Source: Akkermansia muciniphila (GTDB taxonomy: Bacteria; Verrucomicrobiota; Verrucomicrobiia; Limisphaerales; UBA1100). Taken from it: a stretch of DNA of 60,041 nucleotides. Shown here piece by piece: positions 1-8,376 of this stretch. Below the pieces are notes generated by a model that saw only the letters and a program-made list of their open reading frames with translations, was not told the DNA's origin and did no database searches. The position numbers and the translations under genes are program-made. The stretch spans positions 1-60,041 of the forward strand of contig CAMDOH010000006.1 of assembly GCA_945903605.1 (NCBI GenBank), given 5' to 3'. How positions within the stretch are numbered: the first letter of the stretch is position 1; the number at the start of each line of letters is the position of its first letter.

Positions 1-1041
1 AAGTTCACGGTCATCCGCTCGCTTGTCGGCGCGCAGAATGATCACGATGCCTTCCAGTGTTACACCGGCCACAGCCGCACCGAGATTGCGCCGCCCGGCG
101 GTTGGGCGCCTTTCGGCGGTCTGGTCAGCAAAGTGCAGGGAGCGGTGAATCCCACCACGCCGCCCTTCGTGAGCCTCTGCTACGAATGCACGCACGGGCC
201 TTACAACGAACCGGGGCCGGGCATGGTACAAGTTGCTCACTCATCCTTTCGCCCAGTTGGGCCGGGCCGTGGCGATTTGAAATTGCAGGGCATTACCTAC
301 GACCGCCTCGCCGACCGCACTCGCCTGCTCGCGAGCATGGACAGGTTTCGTCGTGACGTGGATACGAGTGGGCAGATGCAGGGCGCTGACATTTTCACGC
401 AACAGGCGATGGGCGTGCTCACATCCTCGAAGCTGGCCGAGGCGCTCGATTTATCGAAAGAAGACCCGCGCGTCGCCGCACGCTACGGCAAGGGCGACGA
501 GGTGAAGCGCATTGACGAAAATGGTGCGCCGCGTGTCCCGCAAAGTTTTCTTGCCGCCCGCCGACTCGTCGAAGCTGGCGCGCGCGTGGTGACGGTCAAT
601 TACAGCAAGTGGGATTGGCACGGCGGGCCGGGCAACGACATCTTCACGCGCGAGCGCGAGGACTTCCCGATTTTCGATCAAGGAATCACCGCGCTCATCG
701 AAGACCTTCATCAGCGCGGTTTGGACAAAGACGTGACGGTGCTTGTGTGGGGCGAGTTCGGGCGCACGCCGCGCATCAGCGCGCAAGCCGGCCGCGACCA
801 CTGGCCGCGCGTGGCGATGGCGCTTCTGGCTGGCGGTGGGATGCGCAACGGCCAGGTGATCGGAGCGACCGACCGGCTCGGCGGCGAATGCACGGAACGC
901 CCCGTGCGCTTCGGCGATGTCTTCGCCACGCTCTATCAAAATCTCGGCCTTCCTGCCGACATGACCGTCACCGACTTGTCTGGACGCCCGCAGTATCTCG
1001 TGGAAAATGGGTGCGCGCCGATACGGGAGCTGGTGGGCTGA
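1..1041 (+). CDS. DUF1501 family protein (5' truncated by window edge)
   Basis: The reading frame is open from base 1, so the GTG start at 133 in the ORF track is internal. Comparison with the next gene suggests that about 105 N-terminal residues lie outside the window. The hallmarks of the family are present: PPGGW near the start, an '[18 protein letters not shown]' block, 'VWGEFGRTP', 'GRDHWPR', and the C-terminal 'DLSGRPQYLV' followed by PIRELVG. DUF1501 proteins belong to the alkaline phosphatase/sulfatase-like superfamily and are usually exported by Tat. No substrate is established. The gene is a close tandem paralogue of the one that starts 24 bases downstream on the same strand. Confidence 0.93.
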   Translation, partial: KFTVIRSLVGAQNDHDAFQCYTGHSRTEIAPPGGWAPFGGLVSKVQGAVNPTTPPFVSLCYECTHGPYNEPGPGMVQVAHSSFRPVGPGRGDLKLQGITYDRLADRTRLLASMDRFRRDVDTSGQMQGADIFTQQAMGVLTSSKLAEALDLSKEDPRVAARYGKGDEVKRIDENGAPRVPQSFLAARRLVEAGARVVTVNYSKWDWHGGPGNDIFTREREDFPIFDQGITALIEDLHQRGLDKDVTVLVWGEFGRTPRISAQAGRDHWPRVAMALLAGGGMRNGQVIGATDRLGGECTERPVRFGDVFATLYQNLGLPADMTVTDLSGRPQYLVENGCAPIRELVG

Positions 1042-1065
1042 TCGCTCGCGACGGAATTAAAACTC

Positions 1066-2412
1066 ATGCTGAAGATTTTCGGTTCCAATTCCGGCAAGTT
1101 GTGTGACGGACTTTCGCGCCGCGATTTCCTGCAAGTCGGCGCGCTGGGCATGGGCGGGCTGGCATTGCCGCAGTTGCTCGAGGCGCAGGCGCTCGCGGGC
1201 GTCGGCAAATCGCACAAGGCCGTCATCATGATTTACCTCGTCGGTGCGCCGCCGCATCAGGACATGTACGACCTGAAGATGGATGCGCCCAGCGAGATTC
1301 GCGGCCCGTTTCAGCCCATCAAAACGAACGTGCCCGGCATCGAGATCTGCGAGCATCTGCCGCGACTGGCGCGCATCATGGACAAGCTCGTGCCGCTGCG
1401 CTCGGTGCACGGCTCGCCCGATGGCGATCACGATTCCTTCATCTGCTACACCGGCCGCCACAAACGCACGCAACCGCCCGGTGGCTGGCCGGCCATCGGC
1501 TCGGTGGTGTCAAAATTTCAGGGCGCTGCAAATAAATTCGTGCCGCCCTTTGTGGGACTCGCGCCCAAAGCGGGTCATCCCCCGTATGGTTCGCCGGGAC
1601 TGCCCGGTTGCCTCGGCGTGCCGCACGGGGCCTTCCGTCCTGCGGGAGAGGGGATGAGCGACCTCAAATTGAACGAGATTTCATCGGATCGTTTTAGTGA
1701 TCGCAAGTCGCTGCTTCAATCCTTCGACCGCTTTCGTCGCGACGTGGACAACAGCCGGTCGATGGAAGGTCTCGATGCGTTTCAGCAACAGGCGCTGGGA
1801 CTGCTCACCTCCAGCCAGCTCGCCGAGGCGCTTGACCTCTCGAAGGAAGACGCGAAGGTGCGCGAGCGTTACGGCAAGGGCTTCACCCAAAACTACGGCG
1901 ATGGCGCCCCGCGCAACCTCGAACATTTTCTGATAGCCCGCCGCTTGGTCGAGGCCGGCGCGCGTGTGGTGACGCTCAATTTCGGACGCTGGGATTTTCA
2001 CTCGGACAATTTCAACGAAGCCAAGAACACGCACCTGCCGTACTTCGATCAGGGCGTGGCCACGCTGGTGCAGGATTTGCACGACCGCGGTTTGAGCAAG
2101 GACGTGGCCGTGGTTGCGTGGGGCGAATTCGGCCGCACGCCAAACATCAACAAAGAGGCCGGGCGCGATCACTGGCCGCAAGTGGGCGGCGGACTCATCG
2201 CCGGCGGCGGCTTTCGCACGGGACAAGTGATTGGCGCAACCGATCGAATCGGTGGCGAGATTGCCGAACGCCCCGTGCATTTCGGCGAGGTGTTCGCCTC
2301 GCTTTATCACCACCTCGGCATCGATCCGCACAAGACGACTTTCACCGACCACGCCGGCCGGCCGCACCCGCTCGTGGATTACCGCCACGAAGCGCTGAAG
2401 GAATTGGTGTGA
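1066..2412 (+). CDS. DUF1501 family protein, Tat-exported
   Basis: This 448-residue protein is a full-length DUF1501 member. The N-terminus carries a twin-arginine motif (SRRDFLQVG, Arg18-Arg19) followed by a Gly/Ala/Leu-rich segment, so export in folded form is predicted. The alkaline-phosphatase-like core is seen as 'YLVGAPPHQDMYDLK' near residue 60, 'AWGEFGRTP' near 350 and 'GRDHWP' near 365. The C-terminus ends in the paralogue-typical 'GRPHPLVDYRHEALKELV'. The start is fixed by the ATG that gives the N-terminus shared with the minus-strand paralogues (ML-I-G-CDG-S/T-RR). It is 24 bases from the upstream DUF1501 gene and 76 bases before the ferredoxin gene, so one transcript is likely. 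Function is unknown. Confidence 0.93.
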   Translation: MLKIFGSNSGKLCDGLSRRDFLQVGALGMGGLALPQLLEAQALAGVGKSHKAVIMIYLVGAPPHQDMYDLKMDAPSEIRGPFQPIKTNVPGIEICEHLPRLARIMDKLVPLRSVHGSPDGDHDSFICYTGRHKRTQPPGGWPAIGSVVSKFQGAANKFVPPFVGLAPKAGHPPYGSPGLPGCLGVPHGAFRPAGEGMSDLKLNEISSDRFSDRKSLLQSFDRFRRDVDNSRSMEGLDAFQQQALGLLTSSQLAEALDLSKEDAKVRERYGKGFTQNYGDGAPRNLEHFLIARRLVEAGARVVTLNFGRWDFHSDNFNEAKNTHLPYFDQGVATLVQDLHDRGLSKDVAVVAWGEFGRTPNINKEAGRDHWPQVGGGLIAGGGFRTGQVIGATDRIGGEIAERPVHFGEVFASLYHHLGIDPHKTTFTDHAGRPHPLVDYRHEALKELV

Positions 2413-2488
2413 TGCGCTCAGTCTGAATTGATCGGCGAGAAAGGGTTTCCATTGGCCTCACCTTCAGGCACAGTGACAGCGCATCGTC

Positions 2489-3346
2489 ATGGCACTCTCC
2501 GACCAAACTAGTCTCCGGGTGGTTCTCTATGAAGGCAATGGCTCCGCAGCACTCGCCGCTGAAGATCGCTTTGCCGCGCTGAATCAATTGCTGGAACGCG
2601 GATTTGCCGTTACGCGGGCGAGCGGTCTGGGTGCAGTGGCTCCCGCCGATCGAACTTCGTTGCTCGTGCTCGGCCGTTTCGAAAATGGTCAGGCGCCGAA
2701 GGCGGATGCAGGCACCGACGGCACTCGCATCGAATTCCGTGATATCGCCGAACTAGACGCTGCAGCGATTGTGGAATCCGTTGAGCAGACGCGCGCGAAA
2801 ACGAACACCTTCCAACACGGCGAATGGAAGCCGTGGTTTCCGGTGATCGATTATGATCGCTGCACGAACTGCATGCAGTGTCTCTCCTTTTGTCTTTTCG
2901 GCGTGTACGGCGCGGACGGCGAAGGGAAAATTCAAGTTCAGAACAACGACAACTGCAAAACGAATTGCCCCGCCTGCAGCCGTGTTTGCCCCGAGGCGGC
3001 CATCATGTTTCCCAAGTACAAGGCCGGGCCGATCAACGGCGACGTGGTGCGCGATTCCGATCTGCAGAAGGAGAAGATGAAGGTGGACATCTCATCGCTG
3101 CTTGGCGGCGATGTGTACTCGCTGCTGCGCCAACGGAGCGATGATGCGAAGGCTAGATTCAGCAAGGAGCGAGACGATAAGAAGGCGCTTGCCGAACGGC
3201 AAAAGTGCCTGACCAAACTCGCGAAGGCTGGCGACATCCCCGTTGAAGTGCTGATGAGTCTGCCGTCCCCCGATGAAATTCTCCGCCGGGCTGGAGAGGC
3301 AAAAGCAAAGGCCGCTGCTGCTCTGTTGTTGCAGGCGAAGAATTGA
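2489..3346 (+). CDS. Ferredoxin-like protein with two 4Fe-4S motifs
   Basis: This 285-residue protein has no signal peptide. Residues about 125-135 show CTNCMQCLSFC (CX2CX2CX3C) and residues about 155-167 show CKTNCPACSRVCP (CX3CX2CX3CP), so two [4Fe-4S] clusters are expected. The first 110 residues form an unrecognised alpha/beta-looking domain, and the last 100 are charged and probably helical. It is probably a cytosolic electron carrier dedicated to a nearby enzyme. The stop codon is one base before the ATG of the dioxygenase gene, which indicates translational coupling. The partner is not known. The DUF116-prenyl synthase two genes downstream also carries a Cys-rich segment and is a candidate. 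Confidence 0.85.
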   Translation: MALSDQTSLRVVLYEGNGSAALAAEDRFAALNQLLERGFAVTRASGLGAVAPADRTSLLVLGRFENGQAPKADAGTDGTRIEFRDIAELDAAAIVESVEQTRAKTNTFQHGEWKPWFPVIDYDRCTNCMQCLSFCLFGVYGADGEGKIQVQNNDNCKTNCPACSRVCPEAAIMFPKYKAGPINGDVVRDSDLQKEKMKVDISSLLGGDVYSLLRQRSDDAKARFSKERDDKKALAERQKCLTKLAKAGDIPVEVLMSLPSPDEILRRAGEAKAKAAAALLLQAKN

Positions 3347-3347
3347 A

Positions 3348-4028
3348 ATGATCCGCCACATGAACGCCCTCACTTCCATCTCCGAGCTGTCCCGCCGCAA
3401 ATTTATCGGTCGTGCGGCGCTGGGCACGGCCTTCTCCGCTGTGCCCGGACTGTTTGCCGAAACACTCACCTCCACGCCACGGCAGACCGAAGGGCCGTTC
3501 TATCCGGACAAACTGCCGCTCGATACGGACAACGATCTGCTCATCCTCAACAACGCCGCGACACACGCGCTTGGCGAGGTGACCTATCTCAGCGGACGTA
3601 TCCTCGATGCTCGTGGAGAACCGATTCGCGGCGCGCTCGTCGAGATCTGGCAGTGCGACGCCAACGGCGCGTATCTACACACACGCAGCGGCAACGCGGC
3701 CAAACGCGACGGAAATTTTCAGGGCTTCGGCCGCTTCATCACCGGTTCGACTGGCGAATATCTGTTCCGAACCATCAAGCCCGTGCCATATCCTGGCCGC
3801 ACGCCGCACATCCATCTCAAAGTTCGGCGCGGCGGCAAGGATTTACTCACCACGCAATGTTATGTAAAGGGGCACGAGGGCAATGAAAAGGACGGCATCT
3901 GGAAGAGCGTCAAAGACGAGAAGGCGCGCGCGGCCATCACGATTGATTTTGCGCCGATCAAAGGCGCGAAGGCCGGCGAGTTGGCTGCCAAGTTTGATGT
4001 CGTTCTTGGCTTCACTCCGGAAGGCTGA
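3348..4028 (+). CDS. Intradiol ring-cleavage dioxygenase, Tat-exported
   Basis: This 226-residue protein is related to protocatechuate 3,4-dioxygenase and catechol 1,2-dioxygenase. The four expected non-haem Fe(III) ligands can be placed: Tyr109 in 'GAYLHT', Tyr148 in 'VPYPGRTPHIH', and His154 and His156 in the same motif. The fold entry 'TEGPFYPD' and 'GALVEIWQCDANG' are also typical. The N-terminus has SRRKFIGRAALG (Arg16-Arg17), a Tat signal, so the mature enzyme should be periplasmic or surface-located. I chose ATG 3348, one base after the ferredoxin stop; ATG 3360 is an alternative, and the track's start at 3273 lies inside the ferredoxin gene. The natural catechol-like substrate is unknown. 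A prenylated aromatic is conceivable from the neighbouring genes, but that is inference. Confidence 0.88.
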   Translation: MIRHMNALTSISELSRRKFIGRAALGTAFSAVPGLFAETLTSTPRQTEGPFYPDKLPLDTDNDLLILNNAATHALGEVTYLSGRILDARGEPIRGALVEIWQCDANGAYLHTRSGNAAKRDGNFQGFGRFITGSTGEYLFRTIKPVPYPGRTPHIHLKVRRGGKDLLTTQCYVKGHEGNEKDGIWKSVKDEKARAAITIDFAPIKGAKAGELAAKFDVVLGFTPEG

Positions 4029-4126
4029 CGCTCCTTGCGTGGCCAGACTTTGTTGAAACAAATTCTCGACCGTTGCGTCTGATTCCCTAATACTGCGGCC
4101 TTGCCAGTCATCATCGCAGAATAAAT

Positions 4127-5884
4127 ATGATTTCACAGAGCATTCCACTGGTAATCCCGCGGCCTGTCCCGAAGCAGATTTTCCGACCGCCCAAGAAAAA
4201 CATTCCGCAGACGGAAATTCAGCGGAACTTTATTTTAAACGCCGTGCGGAATTACGTTGCCGAGTTCAATCCGGTGCCGCCGATGCCGATGGAGGATCTG
4301 AAAGTACTCGCCGACCAGCTCATTGCCACACTCAAGCTCGATCCCATTTATCGCGATTACATTGGCGTCCTTCTCAACAACGAAATGTGGCGCGAGACGC
4401 TTGCCACCATTCCTTACGAACGCCGCCTGTTGCTACTGCCCAAATGTCTGCGAGTGGAAAGCAAATGTCCGGCGCCCTTCGATGAGTTTGGTCTGCTATG
4501 CAAACAGTGCGGACTTTGCACCATTCAAGATCTGCAAGGTGAGGCCGAACGACTGGGCTATCCGGTGCTCGTTGCCGAAGGATCAGCCATCGTGATGAGC
4601 CTCATTCAGACCGGCAAAATCGAAGCGATCGTCGGCGTGAGTTGCCTTTCAGTTTTGGAACGCGCCTTTCCGTACATGGAAGCGGCTGCTATTCCCGGCG
4701 TGGCCATACCGCTCCTGCAGGACGACTGCATGGATACCAACGTGGACATCGATTGGGTGTGGGACTACATCCACTTGACCAGCGACGACAAAACCCGGCG
4801 GCTGGATCTGGCGGCGTTGCGCGAAGAAGTCGATTCGTGGTTCACGACGGAATCGCTGGGGGAAATTCTGGGCGCTGCCGAAGGCGAGACGGAACGGATC
4901 GCGTCTGAATGGCTCTCTCGTGCCGGGAAACGCTGGCGTCCCTTTCTCACCGTGGCGGCATTCAAAGCACTGCGCGATTCCACAGACGCCCCGTTGCCGG
5001 AGGATTTGAAGAAGATCGCCGTGGCCATCGAGTGCTTCCACAAAGCATCGCTCATCCATGATGACATCGAAGACAACGATGCGGTGCGATATGGAGAAAA
5101 AACATTGCACGAAGAATACGGCGTTGCCATCGCGCTCAACGTCGGCGATTTGCTCATCGGCGAGGGCTATCGACTCATTGGCGATTCATCCATTTCTGCA
5201 GAACAAAAGACCGCGATGCTGACCGTCGCCGCCGAAGGCCAGCGGCTCCTTTGTCGAGGACAAGGCGCTGAACTCGTTTGGGCACGCCGCCCTTCACCGC
5301 TGAGTTCGCTGCAAGTGCTCGATATTTTCCGCAAGAAAACTGCGCCCGCCTTCGAAGTCGCACTGCAACTCGGCGCGATTTATGCCGGCACCGCGAAGCA
5401 CGAAGAAGTTTCAGAAGTCATCGCCGCGTACAGCGAGGCCCTCGGCATCGCCTACCAAATCCGCGACGACTTGAGCGATCTGGGAACTGGAGGCGATACG
5501 AATGACATCGCAGGGCTGCGGCCGAGCCTGCTGCTTGCCGTCGCTCACGAACGCGCGAATGACGAGACGAAGAAAAATATCCTCCATGCGCTCTGGCACC
5601 GGCAATCGACAGCCGGAGTGAACGCCGAACAGATCGAGGCCATTTATGTTGAGCTAAAAGCCGACGATCGTGCCCGCACGTTGCTTGAAACTTACAAAGA
5701 AGAGGCCATCCGCTCACTGCGCGACCTTGAAAATGCGAACCTGAAAGGACTGCTCCGGCGCGTGCTGGGCAAGATTTTCAACGACACAGAAATCAAAGGC
5801 TGGTGCAAAGAATTCGAGCAGAAGAATGGGATTGAGCGTTCGGCCGCTCCCGTCGCTGCGTCTGAACCGGCCATCGAAACGTAA
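4127..5884 (+). CDS. DUF116 - trans-polyprenyl diphosphate synthase fusion
   Basis: This 585-residue protein joins two domains. Residues about 40-230 resemble DUF116, with a Cys-rich stretch near 106-130 (CLRVESKCPAPF then LLCKQCGLC) and a later conserved 'LLQDDCMDTNVDIDWV'. Residues about 250-560 are a trans-isoprenyl diphosphate synthase with both Asp-rich motifs intact: DDIED near 313 and DDLSD near 449, so Mg-dependent prenyl chain elongation is expected. Product chain length cannot be read from the sequence. DUF116 has no established function; its cysteines suggest metal or Fe-S binding. The gene follows the ferredoxin and dioxygenase genes and precedes a cyclase-like gene by 21 bases, which points to an isoprenoid pathway. 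Confidence 0.88.
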   Translation: MISQSIPLVIPRPVPKQIFRPPKKNIPQTEIQRNFILNAVRNYVAEFNPVPPMPMEDLKVLADQLIATLKLDPIYRDYIGVLLNNEMWRETLATIPYERRLLLLPKCLRVESKCPAPFDEFGLLCKQCGLCTIQDLQGEAERLGYPVLVAEGSAIVMSLIQTGKIEAIVGVSCLSVLERAFPYMEAAAIPGVAIPLLQDDCMDTNVDIDWVWDYIHLTSDDKTRRLDLAALREEVDSWFTTESLGEILGAAEGETERIASEWLSRAGKRWRPFLTVAAFKALRDSTDAPLPEDLKKIAVAIECFHKASLIHDDIEDNDAVRYGEKTLHEEYGVAIALNVGDLLIGEGYRLIGDSSISAEQKTAMLTVAAEGQRLLCRGQGAELVWARRPSPLSSLQVLDIFRKKTAPAFEVALQLGAIYAGTAKHEEVSEVIAAYSEALGIAYQIRDDLSDLGTGGDTNDIAGLRPSLLLAVAHERANDETKKNILHALWHRQSTAGVNAEQIEAIYVELKADDRARTLLETYKEEAIRSLRDLENANLKGLLRRVLGKIFNDTEIKGWCKEFEQKNGIERSAAPVAASEPAIET

Positions 5885-5905
5885 ATTCGCCGGGTTCGTC
5901 AGGAC

Positions 5906-6790
5906 ATGAGCGTTCGGCTCCAGATGCTTCAAGTGGCACGGCTCGCCGGGCGGTCACTCGGCGATTCGTCCGAATTGGTCCGCGACTTTTTCCGCAGCCA
6001 GCTCTCGCCTGAAGGCGCCGGGTTCGATCGCGCAGGTCGCCCGGATCTGTACTACACCGTTTTCGCTTTGAACGGCTTCACCGCATTGCAAATGGAATTG
6101 CCGACGTCGCGAACCGAATCGTGGCTGCGCAGTTTCAACGATGGTGCTGGCTTGGATCTTGTCCATTTGAGTTCGCTGGCGCGTTGCTGGACTGCCATCG
6201 AGAGGAAACTGCCGTCGGATCTCGCCAAGAAATTGCTGGCGCGCATCGAAACTTTTCGCAAGCCCGACGGCGGTTACGATGTGAATCCTAAAAACCCGCA
6301 CGGCACGGCGTACGGAGCTTTTCTCGCTTTGGGCGCCTATCAGGACTTCGGCAAACTACCCCCGAAACCACTGAGCATCGTGCAAAGTTTGAAGCGGCTG
6401 GAGTCGGCTGATCATGCTTGGAACAACGCGCCGGGAATGCCAGTCGGCTCGACGAATCCCACGGCGGGCGCAGTCACGTTGCTGCGCCAGCTTCACTTGC
6501 CCGTCAATGATGCCGTCGGCCATTGGTTGCTTGCGCAGTTGCATCCGCAAGGCGGGTTCCTGGCTGTTCCCGGCGCACCGATGCCCGACTTGCTTTCCAC
6601 GGCGACAGCGTTGCATGCACTTTCGACACTTGAATTGCGACTCTCCGCCGAAGCACGCGAACGCTGTCTCGATTTTGTGGATTCGTTGTGGAGCGCGAAA
6701 GGCGGCTTTCACGGCCACTGGGCCGATGATCATCTGGATGCCGAATACACCTTCTACGGATTACTGGCGCTCGGCCATCTGAGTGTCTGA
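5906..6790 (+). CDS. Prenyltransferase/terpene-cyclase-like alpha-alpha toroid protein
   Basis: This 294-residue protein is built of repeats of the squalene-cyclase/protein-prenyltransferase beta type: 'FRKPDGGYDVNPKNPHGTAY', 'LHPQGGFLAVPGAPMPD' and 'WSAKGGFHGHWADDHLDAEY', each followed by a helix of the 'ALHALSTL' type. It is about half the length of a full squalene-hopene cyclase and has no DXDD protonation motif that I can see, so it may be a single-domain prenyltransferase-like enzyme or a binding protein. It starts 21 bases after the prenyl synthase stop. Its 3' end overlaps the convergent symporter gene by 30 bases. Role in an isoprenoid pathway is inferred from context only. Confidence 0.75.
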   Translation: MSVRLQMLQVARLAGRSLGDSSELVRDFFRSQLSPEGAGFDRAGRPDLYYTVFALNGFTALQMELPTSRTESWLRSFNDGAGLDLVHLSSLARCWTAIERKLPSDLAKKLLARIETFRKPDGGYDVNPKNPHGTAYGAFLALGAYQDFGKLPPKPLSIVQSLKRLESADHAWNNAPGMPVGSTNPTAGAVTLLRQLHLPVNDAVGHWLLAQLHPQGGFLAVPGAPMPDLLSTATALHALSTLELRLSAEARERCLDFVDSLWSAKGGFHGHWADDHLDAEYTFYGLLALGHLSV

Positions 6791-8263
6791 ATGGCTCAAC
6801 ATCCACAGACCGGCCATGGTGAATGCGCCGTTCAAGATCAACAGCTCGAAACCGAAGACGTAGCCGTTGAGCCACGCCTTTGAATTCGCATCGAGCGCCC
6901 AGCAAATCAGCGGCGACGCGAGGCACACCATTGGCACGCCGCGAGCGCGGACTTGCCACTTCGTAAACAGACCCACGGCGAATAAGCCCAAGAGTGGCCC
7001 ATACGTGTAGCCGGCCATTTTCAACACAAGATCAATGACGGCGGCGTTGTTGAGCGCGCGAAATCCGAGGATGACCAATAGGAGGATGCCGGCAAATGCG
7101 AGATGAACCGAGTGCCTAAGATTCGTTTTCTGTTCGTCCGTCATACCAACTTTGGATTCCATCCCTGCGATATCGACCAGAAATGAGGTCGTAAGCGTGG
7201 TGAGCACTGAATCGGCACTGTTAAACGTCGCCGCTGTGAGGCCCAAAATAAAAACCAGAGAGGCGAACATCCCGAGATGTCCCAGAGCGAGCGTGGGGAA
7301 AAGGAGATCTGTCTTTTCTGGCAGCGCAATCCCTTTCACCGCTGCATAGTGATAAAGCAACGCGCCGAGGGCGAGGAAGCACGCATTCACCACCACGGCG
7401 ATCAGGCTGAAGAGACAGATGTTTTTCTGGGCATCGCGCAGCGAGCGGCAAGCGAGATTTTTCTGCATCGAGTTTTGATCCAACCCCGTCATCACGATGG
7501 CGATGAAGGTGCCGCTGAGCAGTTGCCTCCAAAAGTTTTTGGGTGAAGCCCAATCATCCACGAACCAGTCGGAGTGTGGGCTTTGTCTCACCGTCTCCAA
7601 CATGCCGCCTAGGCCCAGTCCGAGTTCGTGTCCGATTGCGATGAGTGAAAGCACCACGCCGAGAACAAGGAAGCCGGATTGAAAAAGATCCGTCCACACG
7701 AGCGTTTTGAGTCCGCCCTTGTAAGTGTAGATCAGAATGAGAGTGATAATGCCCGAGACCGTGACCCAAAATGGAACACCCCATTGATCGAAGATGAACG
7801 CTTGAATCACATTCGCCGCCAGATAGAGCCGCGCAGCGGCACCCAGCATTCGTGAGAGCAGGAAAAATGCGGAGCCGGTTTTTTGTGCAGGCGCGCCAAA
7901 CCGCGTGCCGAGGTAGCTGTAAATGCTGGTGAGCTGAAGTCGGTAATAGAGCGGCAGCAGAACTCCAGCGATGACCCAGTAGCCGATCGCGTAGCCGAAG
8001 ACGATTGGCAGATAGGTGAATTGGTTTTTCCCCACTGCACCGGGGACCGAGAGAAAAGTGACGCCAGACAGTGAATCCCCGATAAGGCCGATGGCCACGG
8101 CGAGCCACGGAGCGGATTTGTTGGCGAGGAAATAGCTCTGATTCGTCGCGCCTCGGCTGGTGTACCAAGCAATGGCCAGCAGCGCGGTAAAATAACCGGC
8201 GATGCAAATTAATATTCCGGCGGATGAGATGCTGGCTTCGGCAAGCACGGCGTGGATACTCAC
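6761..8263 (-). CDS. Sodium:solute symporter (SSS family)
   Basis: This 500-residue integral membrane protein has about 13 hydrophobic segments. The N-terminal half fits the SSS family: 'YFLANKSAPWLAVAIGLIGDSLSG' style TM1-TM2 region, then 'YSYLGTRFG', and later 'TGLDQNSMQKNLACRS' and 'TAATFNSADSVLTTLTTSF', which matches the conserved SSS helix 8 region. It probably imports a small organic solute with Na+. The substrate cannot be assigned; sugars or sialic-acid-like compounds are common for relatives in this group. The 3' end runs 30 bases into the convergent cyclase-like gene. The start is 113 bases from the divergent oxidoreductase gene. Confidence 0.88.
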   Translation of the reverse strand: MSIHAVLAEASISSAGILICIAGYFTALLAIAWYTSRGATNQSYFLANKSAPWLAVAIGLIGDSLSGVTFLSVPGAVGKNQFTYLPIVFGYAIGYWVIAGVLLPLYYRLQLTSIYSYLGTRFGAPAQKTGSAFFLLSRMLGAAARLYLAANVIQAFIFDQWGVPFWVTVSGIITLILIYTYKGGLKTLVWTDLFQSGFLVLGVVLSLIAIGHELGLGLGGMLETVRQSPHSDWFVDDWASPKNFWRQLLSGTFIAIVMTGLDQNSMQKNLACRSLRDAQKNICLFSLIAVVVNACFLALGALLYHYAAVKGIALPEKTDLLFPTLALGHLGMFASLVFILGLTAATFNSADSVLTTLTTSFLVDIAGMESKVGMTDEQKTNLRHSVHLAFAGILLLVILGFRALNNAAVIDLVLKMAGYTYGPLLGLFAVGLFTKWQVRARGVPMVCLASPLICWALDANSKAWLNGYVFGFELLILNGAFTMAGLWMLSHSDTQMAERQ

Positions 8264-8376
8264 CCAGATGTTATGGCATGAACCAGTGGAAACGATTCTC
8301 TCAAAGCCAAGATTCTGAATTGACCCGAACCCATGATTGGCACACGCTCAAAGCTCAGTCTTAAACGAATTAATTC

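Noticed and set aside
133-1041. GTG 133 as the real start of the first DUF1501 gene
   Set aside because: The frame is open to base 1 and encodes conserved DUF1501 sequence before 133, so the gene is simply cut by the window edge.
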